From contig JASGCO010000025.1 in the NCBI GenBank assembly GCA_030054095.1, forward strand, positions 1 to 56,913: a stretch of 56,913 bases of DNA. The letters are read 5' to 3'. The position numbers and the translations under genes were made by a program. Below are positions 24,809 through 32,933 of the stretch, piece after piece. Below the pieces are notes generated by a model that saw nothing but the letters and a program-made list of their open reading frames with translations, searched no databases and was not told where the DNA came from. Positions within the stretch are counted from its first letter, which is position 1. Each line of letters opens with the position of its first letter. The stretch comes from Sediminibacterium sp. (lineage in GTDB: Bacteria; Bacteroidota; Bacteroidia; B-17B0; Aurantibacillaceae).

Positions 24809-27040
24809 ATGTCAACACAAAAATATGCCGAGCAGTTAACCACTGTTGAAACGGCTAAAAAACTGGGATTATTGCCCGAAGAATTTGAAAAAATAACGGC
24901 TACCCTTGGGCGTGTTCCTAACTTTACAGAGTTATCCATTTATTCGGTAATGTGGAGCGAACACTGTTCGTATAAAAACTCAATTGTGTGGTTAAAAACC
25001 CTTCCTAAAGACGGGCCACACATGCTGGCTAAAGCCGGAGAAGAAAATGCCGGACTGGTAGATATTGGTGATGGACTGGCCTGCGCGTTTAAAATTGAAT
25101 CGCATAATCACCCCAGCGCACTGGAACCTTATCAGGGTGCCGCTACAGGTGTTGGTGGAATTAACCGCGACATCTTCACAATGGGTGCCCGCCCCATCGC
25201 GCAAATGAACTCTCTGCGCTTTGGCGATATTGATTCTGATAAAACCAAATGGTTAATAAAAGGCGTGGTAAAAGGTATTGGCGATTACGGAAACGCTTTT
25301 GGTATTCCTACCGTTGGTGGTGAAGTATTTTTTGATGATAGCTTTAATGTGAATCCACTGGTAAATGCCATGAGTGTGGGTATCGTTAAGAAAGGCGAAA
25401 CCATCAGCGCTACGTCTTACGGAGAAGGAAATCCCGTGTTTATAGTTGGCTCCTCTACCGGAAAAGACGGTATTGCTGGCGCCGCGTTTGCCAGTAAAGA
25501 TATTACCGAAGAATCGTCGAAAGATTTACCGGCAGTTCAAGTGGGTGATCCCTTTCAGGAAAAGCTGTTATTAGAAGCAACCCTCGAAATTATTAAAACC
25601 GGTGCTGTTGTTGGCATGCAGGATATGGGAGCGGCAGGCATTACCTGCAGCACCAGCGAAATGAGTGCCAAAGGCGAACATGGCATGGAAGTATGGCTCG
25701 ATAAAGTTCCTACCCGCCAAAGTGGTATGCACCCGTTTGAAATTCTGTTAAGCGAATCACAGGAGCGTATGCTGGTAGTGGTACACAAAGGCCGCGAACA
25801 GGAAATCATGTCTATTTTCGATAAATGGGATTTGAATTGTGTGCAGATTGGTGTAGTAACCAAAGGCGATCGTTTAAAATATTATTTTGATGGCGAACTG
25901 GTTGCCGATGTACCGGCTCCATCCCTGGTATTGGGTGGCGATGCGCCTGTATATCACCGCGAATACAAAGAGCCCGCTTATTTTGCGGAGTCTAAAAAAT
26001 TCAACATGGACGTGGTGAAAGAACCGGCAGATTACAAAGCCGTTATGAACCATCTGGCAGCCCATCCAAACCTGGCCAGCAAACGTTGGGTGTATAACCA
26101 GTACGATAGCATGGTGGGTACCGTTAACATGAGTACCAACGCGCCTAGTGCCGCTTCCATTGTAAATATTAAAGGGTCAACGAAAGCTTTGGCCATGAGT
26201 GTGGATTGCAACAGCCGTTATGTAAACGCTGATCCTGAAACCGGATGCGCCATAGCCGTATGCGAAGCCGCGCGTAACATTGTATGCAGTGGTGGCGAAC
26301 CCAGCGCGGTTACCAATTGCTTAAACTTTGGGAACCCGTATAACCCGGAAGTGTACTGGCAGTTTGTGGGTTCTATAAAAGGGATGAGTGCAGCCTGTAC
26401 CAAATTACAAACACCGGTTACGGGTGGTAACGTTAGTTTCTACAATCAATCGAGTTACGAAGGACCAGTATTCCCCACACCTACCATTGGAATGATTGGC
26501 ATTGTACCTGATAAAAAATTCCAGACCACTCTGCATTTTAAAAATGAAGGAGATCTGATTTATGTGGTAGGAAAACAAGTAAACGATATTGCTTCGTCAG
26601 AATACCTGTATTCGTATCACAAAATTAAAAATACTCCGGCACCTTATTTTAATCTGGAAGAAGAGTACGCCCTGCATAATGCTGTAAAATCGGTTATTCA
26701 GAAAGGACTGATCAACAGCGCGCAGGATGTTAGCGACGGTGGTTTATTTATGGCACTGCTGGAAGCTGGTTTTCCGAACAATCTCGGCTGCAGCATCCAA
26801 TCTGACAAAGGACTACGTAAAGACGCGTTTCTATTTGGTGAAGCGCAAGGCCGTGTGGTGGTTTCCATTTCACCTTCGCAAAAAGCCGCGTTTGAAGCTG
26901 CTTTAGCCGCGACGAACGTTCCATTTTCAGAAATCGGAACAGTAAGCGGACAGACATTGACCATTGACGGACAATCGTTTGGTACTGTTTCAGAATTTAA
27001 TACGCTTTACTTAACCAGCATCGAAAACCGTTTAAATTAA
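24809..27040 (+). CDS. purL: Phosphoribosylformylglycinamidine synthase subunit PurL
   Basis: The 743-residue enzyme is the short PurL of the PurSLQ complex. It converts FGAR to FGAM with ATP and glutamine in purine synthesis. Motifs seen are [15 protein letters not shown] (about 45-60), [32 protein letters not shown] (about 95-130), NSLRFGDID, and the second-half [12 protein letters not shown] and [14 protein letters not shown]. Its length fits the split type, not the 1,200-residue fused type. PurS is encoded 26 kb away (53548-53799), and PurQ was not found in the window. A terminator hairpin follows at 27067. Confidence 0.95.
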   Translation: MSTQKYAEQLTTVETAKKLGLLPEEFEKITATLGRVPNFTELSIYSVMWSEHCSYKNSIVWLKTLPKDGPHMLAKAGEENAGLVDIGDGLACAFKIESHNHPSALEPYQGAATGVGGINRDIFTMGARPIAQMNSLRFGDIDSDKTKWLIKGVVKGIGDYGNAFGIPTVGGEVFFDDSFNVNPLVNAMSVGIVKKGETISATSYGEGNPVFIVGSSTGKDGIAGAAFASKDITEESSKDLPAVQVGDPFQEKLLLEATLEIIKTGAVVGMQDMGAAGITCSTSEMSAKGEHGMEVWLDKVPTRQSGMHPFEILLSESQERMLVVVHKGREQEIMSIFDKWDLNCVQIGVVTKGDRLKYYFDGELVADVPAPSLVLGGDAPVYHREYKEPAYFAESKKFNMDVVKEPADYKAVMNHLAAHPNLASKRWVYNQYDSMVGTVNMSTNAPSAASIVNIKGSTKALAMSVDCNSRYVNADPETGCAIAVCEAARNIVCSGGEPSAVTNCLNFGNPYNPEVYWQFVGSIKGMSAACTKLQTPVTGGNVSFYNQSSYEGPVFPTPTIGMIGIVPDKKFQTTLHFKNEGDLIYVVGKQVNDIASSEYLYSYHKIKNTPAPYFNLEEEYALHNAVKSVIQKGLINSAQDVSDGGLFMALLEAGFPNNLGCSIQSDKGLRKDAFLFGEAQGRVVVSISPSQKAAFEAALAATNVPFSEIGTVSGQTLTIDGQSFGTVSEFNTLYLTSIENRLN

Positions 27041-27066
27041 TACGGTTATAAAATTTGTTTTTAAAG

Positions 27067-27094
27067 CCCCTGCCTCTGATAAGGCGGGGGTTTT
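27067..27094 (+). terminator. Terminator after purL
   Basis: CCCCTGCC (27067-27074) pairs with GGCGGGGG (27083-27090) with one G-U wobble and an 8-base loop, then TTTT. It lies 26 bases after the purL stop. Confidence 0.75.
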
Positions 27095-27162
27095 GATCTT
27101 GTTTAGTACCCTAACAGTAACTGTAATTTTTCCTCCTGTTCTATTTCATTCCCTCTTCCCGG

Positions 27163-27300
27163 CCAGGGATGGAAGCGGCAGCCCTGCGCGGGGTTTTGCG
27201 TATCAGCGCACGGGCGAGGAGGCGGCGGAACAGAGCCACCGCAGCCAGATGCGATGCCGCAAAAGCCGCGCAGGCTAAAGCGTACAGCCCGACCCCGAAG
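27163..27300 (+). repeat. GC-rich dispersed element, copy B
   Basis: Over the 5' half this is nearly identical to copy A: CCAGGGATGGAAGCGGCAGCC, TCAGCGCACGGGCGAGG, GGCGGAACAGAGCCACCGC and GATGCCGCAAAAGCCG. The long stem GCGCGGGGTTTTGCG (27186-27200) / CGCAAAAGCCGCGC (27258-27271) is extended relative to copy A by matching changes on both arms. The 3' box is GCTAAAGCGTACAGCCCGACC. Confidence 0.8.
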
Positions 27301-27310
27301 GGAAGGATAA

Positions 27311-27341
27311 CCTTTTCCAAAGTTTGAAACTTTGGAAAAGG
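27311..27341. repeat. 14-bp hairpin, second copy
   Basis: CCTTTTCCAAAGTTT and AAACTTTGGAAAAGG form a 31-base near-perfect palindrome. Both arms are the same as at 22790-22821; only the loop differs (G against TCAG plus flanks). Confidence 0.85.
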
Positions 27342-27450
27342 CGCACGTTAGCAAGGGAGGCCGCCACATCCGTTTCGTTCCACTATTCGTTTAGTGTAAA
27401 AAGAATGGAATTACAGGATGACGAATCAATTTTCCTAGTACCTTTAATAC

Positions 27451-28692
27451 ATGGTTCGTGTTCTTTTAAAAGAAAGTGTGGTATTTGCCTGGCAATCGCT
27501 TACCGCCAGTAAACTACGTTCTTTTCTGAGTCTTTTAGGAATTACCATTGGCATATTTGCCATCATTCTTGTTTTTACTATTGTTGATAGTCTGGAAAAC
27601 AGCATTAAGGGTTCTTTGCAATCGTTGGGAACTAATGTGGTGTTTATTCAGAAATGGCCCTGGTCGTTTGGTCCGGATTATCCCTGGTGGAAGTACATTA
27701 ACCGTCCTACCCCACAATACGAAGAGTTAGAATTGCTTAAAAAACAAGTAACCACTACTGAAGCACTGGCTTACCGTATGGGCGCGCGACGCAGTATTAA
27801 ATATAAAACCAACAGTATTGCTAACGCCATAGTAGCCGGTGTATCGCATGAGTATTATAAGATTAATAAATTCGAGATCGTTAACGGCCGTTATTTTACG
27901 CAGGTGGAAGCGGATAATGGCTACCATGTGGTGATTTTAGGTCATACCTTAACAGAAAATCTTTTTCCGAACGAGAATCCTATTGGTAAGCACATTAAAA
28001 TAGCCGGGTTTAAAGCTACGGTAATAGGCACATTAAAAAAAGAAGGGGAAAGTATGCTCGGTGCCAGTGTGGATAAACAGGCTTATATTCCTTTTAATTT
28101 TGCACGTTACCTGATGGATACAAAAAGTGAAAACGCGGATCCTTTAATTGCGGCCAAGGCCAAACCCTATATCAGCAATCAGGAAATGGCCGATGAAATT
28201 ATAGGTATTATGCGTAACATACGCCGCCTAAAGCCTAAAGCGGATGATAATTTTTCGTTAAATGAAACCAGTTTGCTCAGTAAAAATTTTGATGATCTTT
28301 TTGGTATTATTGGTTTGGCGGGTTGGATTATTGGCGGGTTTTCGATACTGGTGGGTGGATTTGGTATTGCCAACATCATGTTTGTATCGGTTAAAGAGCG
28401 CACCAGCCTGATTGGCATACAAAAAAGTCTGGGCGCTAAAAATTATTTTATTCTGTTCCAGTTTTTAAGTGAGAGTATTTTACTAAGTAGTATTGGCGGA
28501 GGCATTGGTTTGTTACTCACTTACCTCATTTCGCTTTTCGGCAAATCGCTGATTGGAATGGATGTGCAACTCAGCGCGGCTAATGTTATTTTAGGATCAA
28601 GTATTTCCGTTTTAATTGGCATTATCAGCGGGTTTGTTCCGGCGTATTCGGCCAGCCAATTGGATCCAGTGGAAGCCATCCGCAGTAACTGA
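27451..28692 (+). CDS. MacB-like ABC transporter permease
   Basis: The 413-residue protein has the MacB_PCD/FtsX layout: an N-terminal helix in SLTASKLRSFLSLLGITIGIFAIILVFTIVDS, a periplasmic domain (about 45-270) with the MacB core motif FEIVNGRYFTQVE and VVILGHTLTENLFPNENPIGKHIKIAG, then three helices with the FtsX signature GFGIANIMFVSVKERTSLIGIQKSLGAKN. It ends with ASQLDPVEAIRSN, a hallmark of these permeases. The family drives mechanotransmission across the periplasm together with an ATPase and an adaptor, neither of which is adjacent. The substrate is unknown. Its stop lies only 20 bases from the end of the convergent response regulator gene. Confidence 0.88.
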   Translation: MVRVLLKESVVFAWQSLTASKLRSFLSLLGITIGIFAIILVFTIVDSLENSIKGSLQSLGTNVVFIQKWPWSFGPDYPWWKYINRPTPQYEELELLKKQVTTTEALAYRMGARRSIKYKTNSIANAIVAGVSHEYYKINKFEIVNGRYFTQVEADNGYHVVILGHTLTENLFPNENPIGKHIKIAGFKATVIGTLKKEGESMLGASVDKQAYIPFNFARYLMDTKSENADPLIAAKAKPYISNQEMADEIIGIMRNIRRLKPKADDNFSLNETSLLSKNFDDLFGIIGLAGWIIGGFSILVGGFGIANIMFVSVKERTSLIGIQKSLGAKNYFILFQFLSESILLSSIGGGIGLLLTYLISLFGKSLIGMDVQLSAANVILGSSISVLIGIISGFVPAYSASQLDPVEAIRSN

Positions 28693-28712
28693 CCTGCGCA
28701 GACCATTCTGAT

Positions 28713-29369
28713 TTATAAACTTGTGACAATATTGTTTTCCAGAGCAAAACGGATCAGTCCTACTAAACTGCGCACCCCAGTTTTCTGAATAATGTTTTTC
28801 CTATGCACATCAACAGTAGCTTTACTGATAAACAAACGTTCCGCAATTTCCACGCTTGATAACTCCTGGCAAATCAAACGGATGATCTCCATTTCCCGTT
28901 TCGATAAATCGTTTGTGTTTTCTGCCCTCTCCTTATCCTTACGCAATTCTGATCTGAGGATGCCTACTATGTCTTTTGAAAAATGCGTACCATCGTTCAT
29001 TACATGGCGGATGATATTTTTAATTTCCCCCGCATCTTCATTTTTAAGCAAGTACCCGTCGGCTTCGGCATCAATGATCGCTTTTACAAATTCAGGATCT
29101 TTATAAAGGGTTAGTACAATCACTTTAATATCGGGATATACTTCTCTGATTTTAGCCGATAATTCGAGGCCGTTCATTTCGGGCATTTTAATATCGGTAA
29201 TAACCATATCCACCGTATTCTGTTTTAAAATGGCCAATGCTTCGAGTCCGTTTTTGGCAGTAGCAACAACCTCTATGTCTTCTTCTTCATTAAACAGAAA
29301 CTTTAATCCGTTTAAAATAAGTTCATGATCATCTGCCAGCAGGATCCGTATTTTTCCTTGTGTTTTCAT
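28713..29369 (-). CDS. NarL/FixJ-family response regulator
   Basis: The 218-residue protein has a receiver domain (residues 7-125) with the acidic pocket LLADDHEL (Asp13, Asp14), the phospho-acceptor Asp59 in VITDIKMPEMNG, and Thr/Lys residues near VLTLYKDPE. A LuxR-type DNA-binding domain spans about 152-213 (LSKREMEIIRLICQELSSVEIAERLFISKATVDVHRKNIIQKTGVRS). Its ATG overlaps the stop codon of the kinase gene (ATGA at 29366-29369), so translation is coupled. It should be phosphorylated by that kinase. Its targets are unknown. Confidence 0.95.
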   Translation of the reverse strand: MKTQGKIRILLADDHELILNGLKFLFNEEEDIEVVATAKNGLEALAILKQNTVDMVITDIKMPEMNGLELSAKIREVYPDIKVIVLTLYKDPEFVKAIIDAEADGYLLKNEDAGEIKNIIRHVMNDGTHFSKDIVGILRSELRKDKERAENTNDLSKREMEIIRLICQELSSVEIAERLFISKATVDVHRKNIIQKTGVRSLVGLIRFALENNIVTSL

Positions 29370-31339
29370 GTATCATCGTCATTAGGTTGAATCGGAATGT
29401 TAACCGTAAACTGACATCCCTGTTCTCTGTTGGTGTCATTACTAAATTCGCCTCCCAGCGAGTGCACCCTGGACGCTACACTTTTTAAACCCATACCTCC
29501 AGTGGACGTATTGCTTTTAACGCCTTTGCCGTTATCGTTCACTCTTACTGTTACCCACTGCGGCGTTGAAGCAAGATAAATTTCACATTGGGTAGCTCCG
29601 GCGTGTTTAACCACATTATTCAGTAGTTCCTGCACAATACGGTAAAGCTGTATTTCGATGTTTTTATCAAGTGGCACAAACGGCGTTGCTATTTCCAGGC
29701 GAATCTCTAGCCCCATGGTTACATCTGACAAGCGGCTTACCAGACTCTTCAGCGCCCTTTGCAACCCCAGTTCCGTCAGCACATCGGGCATCATGTTATG
29801 CGCTATTTTACGGGTTTCGTTTATCAGTTGGTTAATTTCTTCCTGCAACGCATTTTGTTTCGTTTTGTCCGTTTCCGTGTCAGCACTTAAACCTGCCACA
29901 TGCATCCGCAGCATTACCAGGTTTTGTGCTAATCCATCGTGGAGATCAGATGCTATCCGCCGTCTTTCGGTTTCCTGTCCATTAATAAACGATTGGAAAT
30001 TTTGTAATTGTTTACGGTAATCTGCCCGCTGACGCTGCAAGCGTAATCCGGTTTTACGCCGCTCCCACAACAGGTAGAAAAAAAGCAGAAAGCCAACTAA
30101 CATGACACATAACAGCGCAATGATGATGCTTTTATTACGACTGTCTTTTTCTTTTTGCTGCAATAGTTCCGTCTTCTCAAACAATTCTTTGTTTTTGATT
30201 TCCAGATTATACTCGCCCTTGAGTTTTTCGAGGTAATTGGTACTTTGCACACGGGCCAGACTGTCATCGAACCGTTTTTTTTCTTCAAGATAAAAGAGCG
30301 CCCGCTCAAAATCTTTTTTAGTCTTACAGGCACCAATAATGGTTTCGTAATTAGCTGATATAAATTCGGCTATGCGTTCTGCCTTTGACATACGCAGTGC
30401 GTCAAGAGCCTGAGCCAGTGCCGCATTACTATCTCCATCTTCCAGTTTAAGGGTTGCCAGTAATGTTGTGGCGTAAATGATCATATCCTGTTGCCCGTAA
30501 GCTTTTGCCTTTTGATAAAGACTGCCTGCTGTTTTACGGGCGGCCGCTTTTTCATTATTCCGGTGATAGGTATTGGCAATATTAAACAGCACCATTGTCT
30601 CCATTTTTTTATCATCCGTTTTAATACTCAAGTTGTAGGCTTTTTCCAGACTTAGATGAGCCCCCTTAAACTTTTTTAAACTGGCCTGTGCACCGCCCAG
30701 GTTTAAATACGCTACTGTCAGATTTTTTTCATCGGGCAACATCTTAAAACACTCTACCGCCTTATTAAAGTAATAGTAAGCTGAATCGTAATGTTGACCA
30801 GAGAGGTACAATTTTCCAAACGCTGTATTGGCATGTCCTATCATGGAAGCGTCGCCCGCTTTACTGGCAACTCGTAATGTTTGTACAAAATAACCGGCGG
30901 CTGAATCGGGATTCTGCTTTATATATTGATAATAATACCCCATGTAATAATTCAATCGCGCCAAAGAGCTGGCATTTTCCTGTTCTTCAGCCAACAGGAT
31001 CGCTTTATCGGCGTATAAATTTATGTATCCGCTACCTCCGGTCGTTACATCGTTTCTGACCAGTAATAAGTATAATTGCAGTTTAAGTTTTGGGTCTGTT
31101 GTGCGATTTACCAGTTTAAACACCTCATTACTAAAATACTGACTGCTATCTGGTTTTGATTCGGAATACCATGAGGCTAATTGCCAAAGTAACTCTCCTT
31201 GTTTTAAGACGCTATCCACCGGAGTTTTAAGAAGCGCCTGTTTTAATGATGCCGTTGCTAGTTGCGCATAGGTTTCTTTGTGGCTAAATAAGCCCAGTAA
31301 CACTATAATCAGTTTACTTCTTATACCCAACCTTACCAT
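29366..31339 (-). CDS. TPR-containing sensor histidine kinase (NarL-family)
   Basis: The 657-residue protein has a signal-like start (to about residue 26), a periplasmic domain of TPR helices (about 30-380), a coiled coil (EIKNKELFEKTELLQQKEKD), and a transmembrane helix at about 405-425. HisKA_3 follows with the phospho-accepting His467 in ERRRIASDLHDGLAQNL. The HATPase domain (about 565-650) has the N box LLNNVVKHAGA, G1 VNDNGKGV and G2 TGGMGLKSVASRV. It senses an unknown signal through the TPR domain, as many Bacteroidota kinases do, and phosphorylates the regulator with which it overlaps. A palindrome upstream at 31394-31409 could be an operator. Confidence 0.95.
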   Translation of the reverse strand: MVRLGIRSKLIIVLLGLFSHKETYAQLATASLKQALLKTPVDSVLKQGELLWQLASWYSESKPDSSQYFSNEVFKLVNRTTDPKLKLQLYLLLVRNDVTTGGSGYINLYADKAILLAEEQENASSLARLNYYMGYYYQYIKQNPDSAAGYFVQTLRVASKAGDASMIGHANTAFGKLYLSGQHYDSAYYYFNKAVECFKMLPDEKNLTVAYLNLGGAQASLKKFKGAHLSLEKAYNLSIKTDDKKMETMVLFNIANTYHRNNEKAAARKTAGSLYQKAKAYGQQDMIIYATTLLATLKLEDGDSNAALAQALDALRMSKAERIAEFISANYETIIGACKTKKDFERALFYLEEKKRFDDSLARVQSTNYLEKLKGEYNLEIKNKELFEKTELLQQKEKDSRNKSIIIALLCVMLVGFLLFFYLLWERRKTGLRLQRQRADYRKQLQNFQSFINGQETERRRIASDLHDGLAQNLVMLRMHVAGLSADTETDKTKQNALQEEINQLINETRKIAHNMMPDVLTELGLQRALKSLVSRLSDVTMGLEIRLEIATPFVPLDKNIEIQLYRIVQELLNNVVKHAGATQCEIYLASTPQWVTVRVNDNGKGVKSNTSTGGMGLKSVASRVHSLGGEFSNDTNREQGCQFTVNIPIQPNDDDT

Positions 31340-31393
31340 TGCTTCTGCCGGAAAAAAATCATGCTAAATTAAGGCTTTAGTCAAACATTGCCT

Positions 31394-31409
31394 TACCTAT
31401 AGTTAGGTA
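31394..31409. promoter_or_regulatory. Inverted repeat TACCTA-N4-TAGGTA upstream of the two-component operon
   Basis: The 16-base palindrome has 6-bp arms with the spacer TAGT and lies 55 bases upstream of the histidine kinase ATG (minus strand). LuxR-type response regulators bind such symmetrical half-sites, so autoregulation is possible. It could also be chance in AT-rich DNA. Confidence 0.4.
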
Positions 31410-31464
31410 TTTCTATGCTGTCGGTATTTTTTACACAAAACGCGCACTATCCAGTACTGAGTTT

Positions 31465-32931
31465 CTACTTTAATTTCAGGAATTCGCTATAAAATTGGAG
31501 GTAATCAGGTTGCTGCAGGTAGGTAAAGATATCATGGTCGGTTTCCATACTTACGGTTTTATATCTGAAGAAGGCCGTTTTATTTTTAACCCCAGAAAAC
31601 TTAAAATTAAAACATCGTTCTGTATTACCCGCCTCGCATTTATAGTTACACCCAAGTGTAGTAGCTCCCATATTGGACGCATTAATTACTTTTGTATGTA
31701 GTTTACGTTGAATACTGCTTTTGGTTAACATTTCATCGTATTGATTAATGGTTACATTAAAGGTAGTGTATCGTAGTGCGGCTGTATCAAGGTCTATAAA
31801 TGTATTTAACCCAGGAATAGCCGCCGCGCTTAAAAAACAATTTATCTTGCGTTTTGGGAGCGGTTCACTTTTAAACTTTACCAACAGATCGTAAGACAAG
31901 GGGTCTTTTTTCTGCAGATACACTTTACGTTGTATTGCAATCAGACTATCATATTTTAATGCGCCAACTTTACGACTCTGATAATCTATTTTTGAAACAG
32001 TATTTATTAGTGCGCTGGTTACTATGGTATTGCCCAAACTATGCGCTATCATATCAATCTGTTTTACAGATGGGTCAATGCTGTTAAGTATTTTCCGCAG
32101 AGTGAATGCCGCGTAGTAACAGCGGGTACTGTATATCAGGAATAACATCCCATTACGGTTAAAACTCATATAATTAGCGGTAGAAAAATTTCGGGATGAC
32201 AAACGGCATTCCTTTGCATCGTTGCTGGGCCAGTAAACAGGAACGAAAAGTGTAGTAGTGGAGTCGGCACCAAGGTCTTTTTTAGCCTTCTGGTACATCG
32301 TTACTGCCTGAAGCGCAGCCAGACTATAGGGCACATTAAACCCATGTACAAAAAAAACAATACGCTTTATTGTATCCGCTTTAATTTTATCGTTCAGTTT
32401 GTTTATGAGGTCTTCAATAAAAAAATCGTTCCACTCCTTCCGGAATTGTTCTTTATACACGTACCTGTCTTTTAAATTAACCGTTTTCTCCTGCTGCCGG
32501 ATGGCCAGTAGTTGCTTAAATAATGTTTTTTGCTTTCCTTCTGACATCGCGTTGATCCGCTTTTCCAGATCATGTTTAACAAGAGTATCCCATAAAAAAT
32601 AAAACGAATGGCTATCGGAAGCTGCATAGTCGCTGGTATTTCCATTAAACTCCTCCTTACTGAACCAATCCTGAACCGGCTTATCAGGGTAAGGACTGCC
32701 ATAACTATCGAGTTTTACCTCGAACCATTTCGATTTAACTGAAGAATCAAGAACTGTAGCGACATCTTCTTTAAAATACTGATGCCAGTTTGCCTCCATG
32801 CACTTAATTTTTACCGGATCAGACAATGGGAAAAATACCTTTTTACCTTCCTCATAGTTCTTTATAGTTTGCATGTAAGCTGGTAAAGAATTCAAAATCG
32901 CCGCCGCTATAAAATAAAAACATGTTCTCAT
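31465..32931 (-). CDS. Secreted alpha/beta hydrolase (DUF900-like)
   Basis: The 488-residue protein has a signal peptide (MRTCFYFIAAAILNSLPAYM). After an N-terminal helical region (to about 175) an alpha/beta hydrolase core starts with IVFFVHGFNVPYSLAA (oxyanion loop HGFN) and contains the nucleophile motif IDMIAHSLGNTIV (Ser in AHSLGN). This resembles DUF900-type esterases. A catalytic His near the end is probably in METDHDIFTYL, where a His follows Asp. The protein is likely an envelope or extracellular esterase. It begins 2 bases after the 948-residue protein gene on the same strand, so the two are co-expressed and may act together. Confidence 0.7.
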   Translation of the reverse strand: MRTCFYFIAAAILNSLPAYMQTIKNYEEGKKVFFPLSDPVKIKCMEANWHQYFKEDVATVLDSSVKSKWFEVKLDSYGSPYPDKPVQDWFSKEEFNGNTSDYAASDSHSFYFLWDTLVKHDLEKRINAMSEGKQKTLFKQLLAIRQQEKTVNLKDRYVYKEQFRKEWNDFFIEDLINKLNDKIKADTIKRIVFFVHGFNVPYSLAALQAVTMYQKAKKDLGADSTTTLFVPVYWPSNDAKECRLSSRNFSTANYMSFNRNGMLFLIYSTRCYYAAFTLRKILNSIDPSVKQIDMIAHSLGNTIVTSALINTVSKIDYQSRKVGALKYDSLIAIQRKVYLQKKDPLSYDLLVKFKSEPLPKRKINCFLSAAAIPGLNTFIDLDTAALRYTTFNVTINQYDEMLTKSSIQRKLHTKVINASNMGATTLGCNYKCEAGNTERCFNFKFSGVKNKTAFFRYKTVSMETDHDIFTYLQQPDYLQFYSEFLKLK

Positions 32932-32933
32932 GA

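Larger units (their letters stand above)
27095..27450. other. 356-base intergenic region with element B
   Basis: This region runs from the purL terminator to the MacB-like permease. It holds GC-rich element B (27163-27300) and the dispersed hairpin (27311-27341). Readings across it are low-complexity; no gene is supported. Confidence 0.7.
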
